Part shown: positions 54,158 through 63,885 of the stretch, in pieces
Position numbering within the stretch: position 1 is the first letter of the stretch
Layout of the letters: each line of letters begins with the position of its first letter
DNA from: Psychrobacter sp. Pi2-1
GTDB taxonomy: Bacteria; Pseudomonadota; Gammaproteobacteria; Pseudomonadales; Moraxellaceae
Assembly: GCF_904846645.1 (NCBI RefSeq)
Contig: NZ_CAJHBO010000014.1
Coordinates: 25,334 to 89,333, forward strand
Length of the DNA stretch: 64,000 nt
Direction of reading: 5' to 3'
The notes under the pieces: generated by a model
Database searches by the model: none
Told to the model about the DNA's origin: nothing
What the model saw: only the letters and a program-made list of their open reading frames with translations
Made by a program: the position numbers and the translations under genes

Positions 54158-55007
54158 GCTGTTTCGCCGCTTCCCACAGTGCATCCATTTCTGTTATATC
54201 GCTGTCCTCTAACTGCTTGCCAGCAGCAGCCAATTGCGTTTCAATGTAACCAAAGCGAGATTTAAACTTGTGCACGCAGGTTAAGGTAGCCGCCTCTGCA
54301 TCCAAATTTAATTTGCGTGCGACATTGACCAGTGCAAAAATACAGTCGCCTAATTCTTTTTCAACCTCTCTGATGTTAGCTTTGACCTCAGCTGTAGACT
54401 TATCTGTTAGCTCATGTTTTAGCTCAGCAATCTCTTCGTCTAACTTATCTACGGCACCTGCAATACCTTCCCAATCAAAACCCAACTTTGACGCTTGCTT
54501 TTGTACATCTTGCGCCTGCATCAATGCGCTACCCGCTTTGACTTGATCTAAGCGACGCTTTGATTTACCACGTGCTTCGCGTGCCTGCTGCTCCTCAAGC
54601 TTGATTTCGTCCCAGCGTACTTTTACTGCCGCATCGTCTTTGAGCGTTTCAGCTTCAAACACATGCGGATGACGGCGAACCAGCTTCTCTTGCAAAGTAC
54701 TGATAACATCACTCATATCAAAGCGCCCTTGCTCCGCATATATCTGACAATGAAACACCACTTGCAGCAGCACATCGCCAAGCTCACCTTTGATGTCTTC
54801 ATCATCGTCGCTTTGTACCGCTTCGCCTAGCTCGTAAGCCTCTTCAATGGCATACGGAATAAGGCTATGGTTGGTTTGCTTTTTGTCCCACGGACAGTCT
54901 GTCCTTAGTCGTGCCATCAACGCTAACAAATCATCAAGCTGGCCAGTGGCTTCTGGTGCTCCTTGTACTGGTACAGGCACGGTAACTTTATTGTCTGAAA
55001 TACTCAT
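54141..55007 (-). CDS. mazG: Nucleoside triphosphate pyrophosphohydrolase MazG
   Basis: MazG hydrolyses NTPs and dNTPs to monophosphates, clearing abnormal nucleotides and modulating (p)ppGpp-related stress. The 288-residue protein has two MazG domains. The first has CPWDKKQTNHSLIPYAIEEAYELGEAV with the Ex2E metal motif and DIKGELGDVLLQVVFHC; the second has FDWEGIAGAVDKLDEEIAEL and EKELGDCIFALVNVARKL. The length is slightly over the usual 263. It lies upstream of, and overlaps, the ComEA-like gene, and is divergent from the phosphomannomutase gene. Confidence 0.94.
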   Translation of the reverse strand: MSISDNKVTVPVPVQGAPEATGQLDDLLALMARLRTDCPWDKKQTNHSLIPYAIEEAYELGEAVQSDDDEDIKGELGDVLLQVVFHCQIYAEQGRFDMSDVISTLQEKLVRRHPHVFEAETLKDDAAVKVRWDEIKLEEQQAREARGKSKRRLDQVKAGSALMQAQDVQKQASKLGFDWEGIAGAVDKLDEEIAELKHELTDKSTAEVKANIREVEKELGDCIFALVNVARKLNLDAEAATLTCVHKFKSRFGYIETQLAAAGKQLEDSDITEMDALWEAAKQHERSS

Positions 55008-55144
55008 AAGGGCGGCTCTTATCGTTTATGTGTTGTTTGCTGATTCGTCTAATAGTTAGTGTATCATTGAACACAGCTTGGCTTATAATTGTGCTACTGA
55101 CGACTTCATTTTACCACTGCTCATGCGCGAGGAACTTTATCATT

Positions 55145-56632
55145 ATGTCCACTTCTGCGACCACCAACTATCAACCAGCCGCGAAATTCGACCCTATTAC
55201 TATCAGTTCATTTAAAGCCTATGACATTCGCGGTGAGCTTGGGGTCAATCTCGATGAAAATATTGCCTACCGTATCGGGCGCGCGTTCGCACAGATTTTA
55301 TATCAGCGTTATCAGGCAACGGCTCAAACCCAAGTCGATGATATGGCAACTTTAAAACCTGCTATCGTTATTGGTAGTGATATTCGCCACTCTAGTGAGC
55401 AGTTAAAGCAAGCAGCTATCACAGGTATGATGGATGCAGGCGTTGATGTGATTGACTTGGGTATGAGTGGTACTGAAGAAGTATATTTTGCCACCAGTCA
55501 CTATCAGGCGTTAGGTGGTATTGAGGTAACTGCTAGTCACAACCCTATCAATTATAATGGCCTAAAACTGGTTAAAGAACATTCAAAACCAATCAGCGCT
55601 GATGATGGTTTGGCAGAGATTCAAGCACTGGCAGAATCTGGGCAGTTCACTACGGATAATCAATCAGGCAAATTGCAGTTATTGACGGATAAAAGCGCGT
55701 ATATCGATCATGTCATGACTTTTATCGATACTGATAAACTAAAACCACTCAAACTGGTCGTTAACTCAGGCAATGGTAGCGCAGGTCCTGTGGTCGATTT
55801 ATTAATCGATAAATTAGCACAAGCAGATGCACCGATTGAAGTGATTAAATTGCATCATACACCAGATGGTAGCTTCCCTAATGGCATCCCCAATCCAATG
55901 ATTGAAGCCAATAGAGTGGCTACCCAGCAAGCCGTTTTGGAAAATAACGCGGATCTTGGCATTGCCTTTGATGGTGACTTTGATCGCTGCTTCTTATTTG
56001 ATGAACGTGGTGAGTTTATCGATGGTAGCTACATCGTCGGTATGCTCGCTCAAGCATTTTTAAATAAATACCCAAGCGAGTCAATCGTCTATGATCCACG
56101 AGTAATTTATAACACCGAAGCAGTGATAGAGGAACATAACGGTAAGGCTGTCATTAGTAAATCTGGACACTCATTTATTAAGCAAGTCATGCGGGACTCA
56201 GGTGCTGTGTACGGTGGTGAAATGTCTGCCCATCACTATTTCCGCGACTTCTTCTATTGCGATAGTGGTATGGTTCCATGGTTATTGACCATTGAACTGT
56301 TGTCTATCACTGGTAAAACACTATCCGAATTGGTCACAGGCTATATTGCTGCCTATCCTAGCTCAGGCGAATTAAACTTTCGTCTCACAACTCATGATGC
56401 ACCAACAATTATTAGCGCGATTGAAGCCAAATTCAGCAACGAGCAACCAATTAAATCAACACTCGATGGTTTAAGTCTGAATTTCGGTGACTGGCGCTTC
56501 AATCTACGTGCCTCGAATACCGAGCCACTTATCAGATTGAATATCGAAAGTCGCGGCGACCAACCGTTACTGGCTGCTAAAATTCAAGAGATAGAGCAGT
56601 GGCTAGCAACGCAAGGTGCCGTACCAGCATAA
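55145..56632 (+). CDS. manB: Phosphomannomutase/phosphoglucomutase (AlgC/ManB type)
   Basis: This enzyme interconverts mannose- or glucose-1- and 6-phosphates for surface polysaccharide precursors. The ATG at 55145 (AGGAA upstream) is preferred over the long upstream extension and gives 495 residues. Motifs are FKAYDIRGELG, the active-site phosphoserine in GIEVTASHNPINYNG, metal-binding FDGDFDRCFLFD, sugar-binding GGEMSAHHYFRDF and phosphate-binding RASNTEPLIRLN. It is next to galU, pgi and the ugd-like gene, as the pgm gene is in Acinetobacter capsule loci. A terminator follows at 56672. Confidence 0.93.
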   Translation: MSTSATTNYQPAAKFDPITISSFKAYDIRGELGVNLDENIAYRIGRAFAQILYQRYQATAQTQVDDMATLKPAIVIGSDIRHSSEQLKQAAITGMMDAGVDVIDLGMSGTEEVYFATSHYQALGGIEVTASHNPINYNGLKLVKEHSKPISADDGLAEIQALAESGQFTTDNQSGKLQLLTDKSAYIDHVMTFIDTDKLKPLKLVVNSGNGSAGPVVDLLIDKLAQADAPIEVIKLHHTPDGSFPNGIPNPMIEANRVATQQAVLENNADLGIAFDGDFDRCFLFDERGEFIDGSYIVGMLAQAFLNKYPSESIVYDPRVIYNTEAVIEEHNGKAVISKSGHSFIKQVMRDSGAVYGGEMSAHHYFRDFFYCDSGMVPWLLTIELLSITGKTLSELVTGYIAAYPSSGELNFRLTTHDAPTIISAIEAKFSNEQPIKSTLDGLSLNFGDWRFNLRASNTEPLIRLNIESRGDQPLLAAKIQEIEQWLATQGAVPA

Positions 56633-56671
56633 AGTTATTAATCCAGTAGAAACAATTCTGATTGTCAGTCT

Positions 56672-56708
56672 AAAAAGGCTCGCTAATGAGTGTTAGCGAG
56701 CCTTTTTT
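56672..56708. terminator. Bidirectional terminator between manB and the ugd-like gene
   Basis: GGCTCGCTAA pairs with TTAGCGAGCC across TGAGTG, with A5 before and T6 after. Confidence 0.9.
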
Positions 56709-56734
56709 CTATACACAGAAAACCTTAAACCAAA

Positions 56735-58120
56735 CTATTTAGTTCGACCAATACCCATATAGTCACCTACTAAGCTATTAATTTGTGAGCGTGTCAGGGC
56801 ATTTTGCGCATCAAATACTGGCATGGCTTGCTGATTGATTTTGGCGATATCTAATTGATCTCGTGGTGACCAACTAATGATGAAAATAGCATTGGTATCG
56901 CAAAGCTGATGATAAGGACTAGCAATCAGCTCAAGCAATGACTGTTGTTGATAAAGCTCAGCAAGCTCGTGCTGTGCCTTATCACTATAAACCAGTGTGC
57001 GAATATTATAAGACCACAGTAATGCTAATAACGGATGGATAGCTGAGCTAGCAGTACGTCCTGAACCTGATTTATAACTACCGCCCCAAATCATGACTGT
57101 TTTATTATCAATAAAACCATCAAAATATTGCCAAAATTTACGGAATATCAGCTCTTTTTGGTCTTCATTGATATGTACAATAGATTGTAATAAAGGCATA
57201 TCCAAACTGTGTGTGCGGCTTGATTGTTGCAATTTAGCCAGCTCGGTAGGCAAAGTATTACCACCGAATCCCCACCCTGCTTTTAGATAACTGCTGCCTA
57301 CCCGCTCATCCAATCCCATGATACGACTGACTTGACTGATATCAACATTTTGACTATCAGCCAAACGTGACATTTCATTCATAAAGCTCACTCTGGTTGC
57401 TAGCATTGCCATGATACTACTGCGAGCGAACTCTATCGTTGCGATATCCGCATGGTGAGTCGCGCGTGCATGCTGCATTAAAGGCTTCAACACATTCAAG
57501 TGCTGGCTGCTACTCACTGTCTTTTCACCCAGTAGCCATAATGAAGGGTTCAACATCGAGCTATACGCATCGCCGTCCTGTAAGAATACAAATGGCACGT
57601 AATACACCCAAGCACGCTGTAAACGCTGAGCCAAACCGGCTACATGGCCTAATTGCTCAATGCCGCTCATAATCACAGGTAGCGCCTGCTGATGACTTTG
57701 ATTAAATGCGGTAATCCAACTGTCTTCTGTCCATGCTAGCTTGACACTGTCTAAAAACAACCAATAAAGCGTCACCGTACTTTGAACATCAGTTTTGTCA
57801 TGGCCTACTGCTTCATAACCTTTTATTAGCATATCGGCACTAGCTGGTAGGGCTTTACTAATAATAACCTGCTGCTGCTCATACATTTGCCATAGCGCTT
57901 GCAGATGATGCTCAAAACTATACTGTTGTATCTGCTGCGTCAGTAGCGCCTTGTCTGCATAAAGATGCACACACTGACCAAGACTTGCCAGCACCACTGC
58001 ACTGGTAATCGCCTCTATACTGTGACCAATAAGCACACAAACTGTAGAGTCAGTTAATTGGTTTGGTTCAGATTCATTATTGTATTTATTCATATGGCTA
58101 CCATCTAAAGCCGTCTCCAT
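56735..58120 (-). CDS. UDP-glucose 6-dehydrogenase homologue lacking key catalytic residues
   Basis: The 461-residue protein keeps the Ugd layout and several landmarks, such as MLATRVSFMNEMSRLAD and the central GWGFGGNTLPTELAKL (284-297). The catalytic Cys of the family motif GFGGSCFPKD is Thr289 here, and the following Lys and Asp are Thr292 and Glu293. The Lys in the preceding helix is Arg/Ser (FARSSIMAML). The N-terminal Rossmann glycines are also mostly lost (VLIGHSIEAITSAVVLASLG). UDP-glucose dehydrogenase activity is therefore unlikely. It sits where ugd lies in Acinetobacter capsule loci. AGGAAA precedes the ATG at 58120. The function is unknown; a structural or regulatory role is possible. 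Confidence 0.75.
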   Translation of the reverse strand: METALDGSHMNKYNNESEPNQLTDSTVCVLIGHSIEAITSAVVLASLGQCVHLYADKALLTQQIQQYSFEHHLQALWQMYEQQQVIISKALPASADMLIKGYEAVGHDKTDVQSTVTLYWLFLDSVKLAWTEDSWITAFNQSHQQALPVIMSGIEQLGHVAGLAQRLQRAWVYYVPFVFLQDGDAYSSMLNPSLWLLGEKTVSSSQHLNVLKPLMQHARATHHADIATIEFARSSIMAMLATRVSFMNEMSRLADSQNVDISQVSRIMGLDERVGSSYLKAGWGFGGNTLPTELAKLQQSSRTHSLDMPLLQSIVHINEDQKELIFRKFWQYFDGFIDNKTVMIWGGSYKSGSGRTASSAIHPLLALLWSYNIRTLVYSDKAQHELAELYQQQSLLELIASPYHQLCDTNAIFIISWSPRDQLDIAKINQQAMPVFDAQNALTRSQINSLVGDYMGIGRTK

Positions 58121-58157
58121 GAGCGTGCTTTCCTATATTATTGACGTATCAATACTA

Positions 58158-59837
58158 CTAAGACAGCTGCTTAATACGCTGTAATAATTGGTCAGTAGAC
58201 GTATCGAATAGACCTTGAGCATCTTTTTGCATGTGCTGCATAGCATGGTGTACGGAGTCTGCCATTTGCTTGCCCATCTCGACGCCCCATTGATCAAACG
58301 GATTGATATCCCAAATGCTGGCCATGACATAGACCTTATGCTCGTAAAGCGCTATCAATGCGCCTAAGCTATGCGGCGTCAGCTCATCAATCAGTAATGT
58401 GGTTGACGGTTGATTCCCATGGTAGTACTTATATTTATCCGCATAAGATACTGTCTTTGGATCGGCCAGATCTGTTACAGCCGCATTGCCAAATGCCAAT
58501 ACTCGACTTTGCGCCAGACAATTCGCTAAAGACAATTCGTGCTGTTGTTGCAATGATGAGTTTCGCGCCTCATCACCGTAGCGACGTACGCAAGCGATAA
58601 AGTCACAGGAGACCTGCTGCGTGCCTTGATGCAGCAGCTGATAGAATGCATGCTGTGCATTTGAGCCAATTTCACCCCATAGAATTGGACACGTATCATA
58701 GTCAATATGATCCCCGTTCCGAGTAACAGACTTACCATTACTCTCCATCTCTAGCTGAGTAAGATAACTCGGCAAATAGCCTAGCCTGCCATCATAAGGT
58801 AATACAGTGTGCGCATTTACTTGTAAAAAAGTACTATTCCAAACTGCCAGCAAGCCTAGCAGTACGGGTAAATTGTCGGCAAAGTCAGCTTGTGCAAAAT
58901 GCTCATCCATACTATGAGCGCCACTTAATAATGCCTTAAAGCCATTCATACCGATACGAATAGCAATGGCAAGGCCAATCGCCGACCATAAAGAAAAGCG
59001 ACCGCCGACCCACTCCCAAAGTTGCAACTGATGCTCAGGATGAATTCCCCAAGCCCTCATTTTTTCACTATTGGCTGAGATGCCGATAAAGTGTCGACGC
59101 AATACACTATCTTCTGTGCCTGCACGGAGTTTTGCCGTCGCAAGTAGCCAAGATAATGCTGTCTTAGCATTCGATAAAGTGTCAACCGTACCAAAGGATT
59201 TGGAAGAAATAATAAATAGTGTGGTCTCAGGGTTTAAATGCTTGAGTAGATTGTCAAGCTGCGTACCGTCCATATTGGAGACAAAATGCACCTCAATACT
59301 GGTATCTGCCCATTCATCAAGCGCTGTAGTCGCCATGAGTGGGCCAAGATCAGAACCACCAACCCCGATATTGACAACATCTGTAATTGCCTTGCCCGAA
59401 AACCCGCGCCATGTACCATTGCGCACGCGCTCAGATAGGCGCGCTACTTGTGCCAAACTATGATGTACATCAGCGACAATATTTTGTCCATCGACTTGTA
59501 ATGTCGCTGTCGCTGGCAAACGTAGCGCTGTATGCAACGCAGCACGCTGCTCGCTGGTATTTACCATCGCCCCTTGCAGTAATGAATCAATACGAGTATC
59601 CAGCTCACAACTATCGGCCAAACTTAGCAAGTTAGACAATACTGTCTGATCGATACGCTGCTTACTAAAATCCATATACAGCGCACCAGCCTGCGCGCTA
59701 AAATGCTTGGCACGCTTATCATCTTGCGAGAATAACTGTGCAAGCGACCACGGATGTTTTGCAAGCGTCTGTAGTTGCTGCCAGTATTTAGAATGTCGAG
59801 CACTGCTATATGCCTTGTCGCCCTTTATCTCGTTCAT
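58158..59837 (-). CDS. pgi: Glucose-6-phosphate isomerase
   Basis: Pgi interconverts glucose-6-P and fructose-6-P. The 559-residue protein has the phosphate-binding DVVNIGVGGSDLGPLMATTAL, FIISSKSFGTVDTLSNAK, the PGI signature GGRFSLWSAIGLAIAI, and the catalytic His/Lys segments GEIGSNAQHAFYQLLHQG and ALYEHKVYVMASIWDINPFDQWGVEMGKQ in consecutive blocks. galU ends 3 bases before it, so the two are almost certainly co-transcribed to link central metabolism with nucleotide-sugar supply. Confidence 0.97.
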   Translation of the reverse strand: MNEIKGDKAYSSARHSKYWQQLQTLAKHPWSLAQLFSQDDKRAKHFSAQAGALYMDFSKQRIDQTVLSNLLSLADSCELDTRIDSLLQGAMVNTSEQRAALHTALRLPATATLQVDGQNIVADVHHSLAQVARLSERVRNGTWRGFSGKAITDVVNIGVGGSDLGPLMATTALDEWADTSIEVHFVSNMDGTQLDNLLKHLNPETTLFIISSKSFGTVDTLSNAKTALSWLLATAKLRAGTEDSVLRRHFIGISANSEKMRAWGIHPEHQLQLWEWVGGRFSLWSAIGLAIAIRIGMNGFKALLSGAHSMDEHFAQADFADNLPVLLGLLAVWNSTFLQVNAHTVLPYDGRLGYLPSYLTQLEMESNGKSVTRNGDHIDYDTCPILWGEIGSNAQHAFYQLLHQGTQQVSCDFIACVRRYGDEARNSSLQQQHELSLANCLAQSRVLAFGNAAVTDLADPKTVSYADKYKYYHGNQPSTTLLIDELTPHSLGALIALYEHKVYVMASIWDINPFDQWGVEMGKQMADSVHHAMQHMQKDAQGLFDTSTDQLLQRIKQLS

Positions 59838-59840
59838 CAG

Positions 59841-60725
59841 CTACTCATCATCTGCTAATTGCTGCTCGGCGAAGTAGATGAACGCCTGCATATACGAGCG
59901 CATATCGCCTGCATCGTAGCTATCACCACGCATGGTCGTGACATGGACACCATATTCACTAATGAGCGCATCAATCGCATCTGTCAGCTGAATCTCACCA
60001 CCGACAGATGCTTTAGTATTGGCTAAGTAATCAAAGATATGGTTGCTAAATACATAGCGCCCTACGACGGCCAGATTTGAGGGGGCATCATCTAGATTAG
60101 GTTTTTCTACAAAACCAGCCACTTTAAAGCTAGCATTAGTATTTACTTCTTCATCAATGTCATTAGTATTGCTGAGCTTTTCATCTAGTTGAGCGATACC
60201 ATACTTATGTACGTCTTCATCCGCTACTTGATCAACCAATATCTGTGAATGACTATCTGTAGCAAACGCATCTAACATAAAGGCCAAATTATCAGCTGAC
60301 ATATCAGTGGTAAATGGATCAAGCACGACATCAGGTAACAATACGGCAAAGTCATGCTCACCGATGATTGGTCGCGCTGCCAGTACCGCATGTCCCAAAC
60401 CTAACGCTTTACCTTGACGTATCATCGATACCGTCACATCTTCTGGCAACCAATTTAAGCTATCAGCCAGCTCGTCTTTACCTTTATGACGTAATTGATT
60501 ATCCAATTCCGCATTGATATCAAAGTAGTTTTCTATCGCGCTCTTTTGCGCATGACCGACTAAGACAATATGCTTAATACCCGCAGCGATAGCCTCTTCA
60601 ACCACGTAGTGAATAGCAGGACGATTGCCAAGCGGCAATAACTCTTTTGGTACAGACTTCGACAATGGCAACATACGAGTACCAAAGCCTGCGACAGGAA
60701 TAACGGCGTGAGTGATTTTTTTCAT
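59841..60725 (-). CDS. galU: UTP-glucose-1-phosphate uridylyltransferase
   Basis: GalU makes UDP-glucose for polysaccharide synthesis. The 294-residue protein begins AVIPVAGFGTRMLPLSKSVPKELLP, the conserved nucleotide-binding loop. It has IHYVVEEAIAAGIKHIVLV, GLGHAVLAARPIIG, FAVLLPDVVLDP, FVEKPNLDDAPSNLAVVGRYVF and GEIQLTDAI. An acidic insertion (SNTDIDEEVNTN-like region, about 180-190) replaces a shorter loop. It heads the galU-pgi-ugd-like cluster that borders the polysaccharide locus. Confidence 0.96.
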   Translation of the reverse strand: MKKITHAVIPVAGFGTRMLPLSKSVPKELLPLGNRPAIHYVVEEAIAAGIKHIVLVGHAQKSAIENYFDINAELDNQLRHKGKDELADSLNWLPEDVTVSMIRQGKALGLGHAVLAARPIIGEHDFAVLLPDVVLDPFTTDMSADNLAFMLDAFATDSHSQILVDQVADEDVHKYGIAQLDEKLSNTNDIDEEVNTNASFKVAGFVEKPNLDDAPSNLAVVGRYVFSNHIFDYLANTKASVGGEIQLTDAIDALISEYGVHVTTMRGDSYDAGDMRSYMQAFIYFAEQQLADDE

Positions 60726-60796
60726 AGTATGTTAGCTATATTAAAAAGATGAAAGGAATATAGATAAGCGTTAGAAACAATAACGTATTAAAATTA

Positions 60797-61816
60797 CTAT
60801 AGCTCAATAAACTCAACGATGTTCTTAATCCATTTATTGTAATTATAATTTTGCAATACATGGTTGCTAGCATAGCGCATCATTTCTATCTGCTGTGTAG
60901 TATAACCTCTAGATAATTGTGCAAATAATTCACCTGCTTGCTCTTTACTATCAATGACTTCACACATACCTTCAAAGCGAGTACTGATCGACAAACTAGG
61001 ATTGGTCACTGCTAAACGACCGCATGCCATAATCTCAATCAAACGACGGGAAAACATACTTGGAGAGTCAGTCACAGTATTAACATTGAGACAGTGTGAA
61101 TACTGCTTGAATAGTTCACCTGTTTTATCATAAGGTACAGCAGATTTTAAAGTCATATTAGGTAAGTTAGGATAACGATAAACGTCAGACTTACGATCAG
61201 AATTGCGATCAACAATAGTCAGCCCATAGGGAGAAGCTGCAGTAAACGCCATATCCTGCCACTGTTGCCGTGCATTATGTATGTGGTGACTATAGCTACC
61301 AACAAACAAACTTTGGTTATAGCGTGGTGGTAATGCAATAGGATAGTGAAATTTAGGCTGGACTGCAAAAGGCAGAACCCCTACTTTTACGCTCTTACCT
61401 AATATAGAACGATATCGCTCGACACAGTTTTCATCCACAGTCAGAATGTACTTAAACAAACTGGCGGAGTCGATAAAGCGATTGAAATGCGCGCCGTCTT
61501 CTTTATTCCAAAAGACGGCAGGGATATTATATGTATCCGCCAGCTCTAACAGCTTGCGTAGCTCAACGTTATTACGTTCAGGGTAACCAGGATAATTGGC
61601 AATCTTATAGCGCCATTTGTCTTTGTGACCGCGCCATGCAGATTCGACGAGTATGAAGTCGGGCTTATTACGTTTCCTCAGTTGGTAGAATAGATAGTTT
61701 TCTTTGATTCTAATTTCATTTGCAACTTCTAACGATCTAGATGAAAGCTCATCGCTAATCAATACCAACTCAACTATATTTGTTGAAGTTTTTGATTTAT
61801 TCCTGAAGAAAACCAA
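60797..61816 (-). CDS. CgeB-like glycosyltransferase of the polysaccharide locus
   Basis: The 339-residue protein of the CgeB/COG4641 type has an N-terminal half (LVLISDELSSRSLEV, DFILVESAWRGH, IPAVFWNKEDGAHFNRFID, KYILTVDENCVERYR) and a C-terminal GT-B domain (SLFVGSYSH, HCLNVNTVTDSPSMFSRRLIEIMACGRLAVTN), the Glyco_trans_1_2 pattern. The start is TTG at 61816, supported by AGAGGG eight bases before it; no in-frame ATG exists near. It lies between galU and the DUF6270-type gene. Transfer of a sugar to a surface polysaccharide or modified chain is inferred from context; acceptor and donor are unknown. Confidence 0.78.
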   Translation of the reverse strand: MVFFRNKSKTSTNIVELVLISDELSSRSLEVANEIRIKENYLFYQLRKRNKPDFILVESAWRGHKDKWRYKIANYPGYPERNNVELRKLLELADTYNIPAVFWNKEDGAHFNRFIDSASLFKYILTVDENCVERYRSILGKSVKVGVLPFAVQPKFHYPIALPPRYNQSLFVGSYSHHIHNARQQWQDMAFTAASPYGLTIVDRNSDRKSDVYRYPNLPNMTLKSAVPYDKTGELFKQYSHCLNVNTVTDSPSMFSRRLIEIMACGRLAVTNPSLSISTRFEGMCEVIDSKEQAGELFAQLSRGYTTQQIEMMRYASNHVLQNYNYNKWIKNIVEFIEL

Positions 61817-61863
61817 AATAAGACCCTCTGATAAAATCTATAATAAGCCGAACATTCATAGTT

Positions 61864-63885
61864 TTAATTACAAACTCCTTTAGATATAATCCTTTGTTTC
61901 CCAAATATATTCCTAATGTATATTCTAACTTTTAACTCTTCAGCAGGATAACCTTCAACTTTAAATACTAATTTCGTGCGTTTAGTATCCCAAGCAGACT
62001 TTATTGCCTTACCTTCATGAACTACATAATACACTAGATTATAAACTGAAAAATACTTATCAATATTAAAATTAATCTGCACCTCAGAAGTTTCTTTATC
62101 ATACTCCACTGATAACATTTTTAGCCATTGCTCATCTTTAAGCTCCAATAAATTACAATTATTTAAGGCTGCCTTATCTGATAAGGGCACTTCTTGAGCT
62201 TCTTTTTCACCTATAGCATCGAATTTCTCTTGTAACAGTAAGGTGAGAAAATACTTTATATTCTCCCTATGAGGAACAGCATGCCCCTTGCCCCAAGATC
62301 CGAATATAATTTTAATATTATCTTCAAAAAATAGATAGTTATGACCACAGGTATAGCTTTGACTTAAACTACACTTCTGTACAAACTTAGAAACGTGTTT
62401 GAATATATGTTTATGATCGTTCTCATTCATTAATATTATAATTTTAGAGTTAATATTACACTCTATCTCTTCGTTAATTCCATTAACTAGCGCCAATTCT
62501 CTTAAGTCTCTTTTAAGTTTATAATTTTCTGGACTTAAGTTTGGGAAACAGCAATCGAGATATTTTTTAAATGCATTTAAATTATACTCGCTCAATATTA
62601 TTTGTGGGTTCCATATCAGAGCAGATGCTTTGTTATCATTTTTCATGTGATTTAAGAGATTTAAGATTGCATAGCCTGCACCAGATCCCCCACACAAAAC
62701 TATCTCACAATTATACTCTGAATATAGGTTAACTATATTGTCTAAAATACGAGCAATTGCGCTTGTTATATCCGGAAACAAGTGATTGCCGTTATACCAA
62801 GCGAGTGAGAGCTCTTTTGAAAGATATAAACTTGGATCGGAAAAAGCAATAAATGGTAAGTCTGGGCTTAATTCTGTACTTAAGTCCATCTTTGAGAAAA
62901 ATGGATTACTCTTTTCAGATCTATTAGTAATTGCTCCATTTAATGAAACTAAAATCTTTTTATATTTTCTTATATTATTTTTACTGAACCCTCTAAATAA
63001 TATATCTAAGGGAGCTTTAATACTATTATAGTTGATAGAGTAAGCAGCTGTCTCATTCTTAGGTATCAAACCAAACAACTCTTCTTCACTTATATCGAAA
63101 TAGGTTTTCTTATTCCACCTTTTAAAACCTTCTCTTTTTAATAAAGAAAAAGAATACTCATCAATTTTCTTCAAAAAGAATTTATACAATTTATCAGAAT
63201 AATGAAATGGACTCTTACCCCATTTATGATTAGCATTCGCTAAAATCAACTCTTCAGGATAATAAATAAACTGATTCGGTTTAAGTTTTGTGGCCAAATA
63301 ATCATATTGTCTTGTTAACAAATCATTAAAGGACTTAATATATTCTTGCGAATCATGATGAATGCTAGGATAATTTTTAATCTCAGCACCATCCTCATAA
63401 ATATTTGCCCAAAACACTGCATTAACAATAACTTTATCTAATAAATCTTTTTCTTTAACAAAGTCTAGGAACTTATCAACACCTAATTTCCATACACTGA
63501 AAAACTCATCATTTTTAGCTGTTACTAAACTTGATTCAGGATTGCAAGCCTTTGATTTTCTCAGCTCGAAAGAGTTAGTTACAAAAATACCTTCTTCAAT
63601 TTCAATCAGTCCAAATCTATCGTCAATAAAATCTAAAATTATAAAATCAGGATCAGCCTGTGATATATCATCAAATAGACTATTTAGTAACTCTCTCTTT
63701 AAAATTCTTTTTTGAAACTGACTTTTTAATAATGATAGATCATAGTTATTATGGACCTTAGGGTATATTAAGCGAGCTAGAGAATACCTTGCTGTATATC
63801 CCACAGGATTTAGTTCTCTTTTATCAATTGAGCTAAATCCGTCTCGAGACACACAAGATCCATAGATATAAAAACTTCTTTCCAT
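61864..63885 (-). CDS. DUF6270-type protein with alpha/beta-hydrolase-like and beta-sandwich regions, surface-polysaccharide locus
   Basis: The 673-residue protein begins SFYIYGSCVSRDGFSS, the opening motif of DUF6270 proteins, which look like SGNH-fold enzymes (Ser in the first block), followed by IILDFIDDRFGLIE. Residues about 310-500 resemble an alpha/beta hydrolase: VSLNGAITNRSEK, IVLCGGSGAGYAILNLLNHM with a G-x-S-x-G nucleophile elbow (Ser near 399), and a late HNYLFF His. The last 90 residues are a beta-sandwich (EVQINFNIDKYFSVYNLVYY). The gene is AT-rich against its neighbours, as polysaccharide loci often are. Acyl or phospho-substituent transfer is possible, but no substrate can be named. 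Confidence 0.55.
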   Translation of the reverse strand: MERSFYIYGSCVSRDGFSSIDKRELNPVGYTARYSLARLIYPKVHNNYDLSLLKSQFQKRILKRELLNSLFDDISQADPDFIILDFIDDRFGLIEIEEGIFVTNSFELRKSKACNPESSLVTAKNDEFFSVWKLGVDKFLDFVKEKDLLDKVIVNAVFWANIYEDGAEIKNYPSIHHDSQEYIKSFNDLLTRQYDYLATKLKPNQFIYYPEELILANANHKWGKSPFHYSDKLYKFFLKKIDEYSFSLLKREGFKRWNKKTYFDISEEELFGLIPKNETAAYSINYNSIKAPLDILFRGFSKNNIRKYKKILVSLNGAITNRSEKSNPFFSKMDLSTELSPDLPFIAFSDPSLYLSKELSLAWYNGNHLFPDITSAIARILDNIVNLYSEYNCEIVLCGGSGAGYAILNLLNHMKNDNKASALIWNPQIILSEYNLNAFKKYLDCCFPNLSPENYKLKRDLRELALVNGINEEIECNINSKIIILMNENDHKHIFKHVSKFVQKCSLSQSYTCGHNYLFFEDNIKIIFGSWGKGHAVPHRENIKYFLTLLLQEKFDAIGEKEAQEVPLSDKAALNNCNLLELKDEQWLKMLSVEYDKETSEVQINFNIDKYFSVYNLVYYVVHEGKAIKSAWDTKRTKLVFKVEGYPAEELKVRIYIRNIFGKQRIISKGVCN

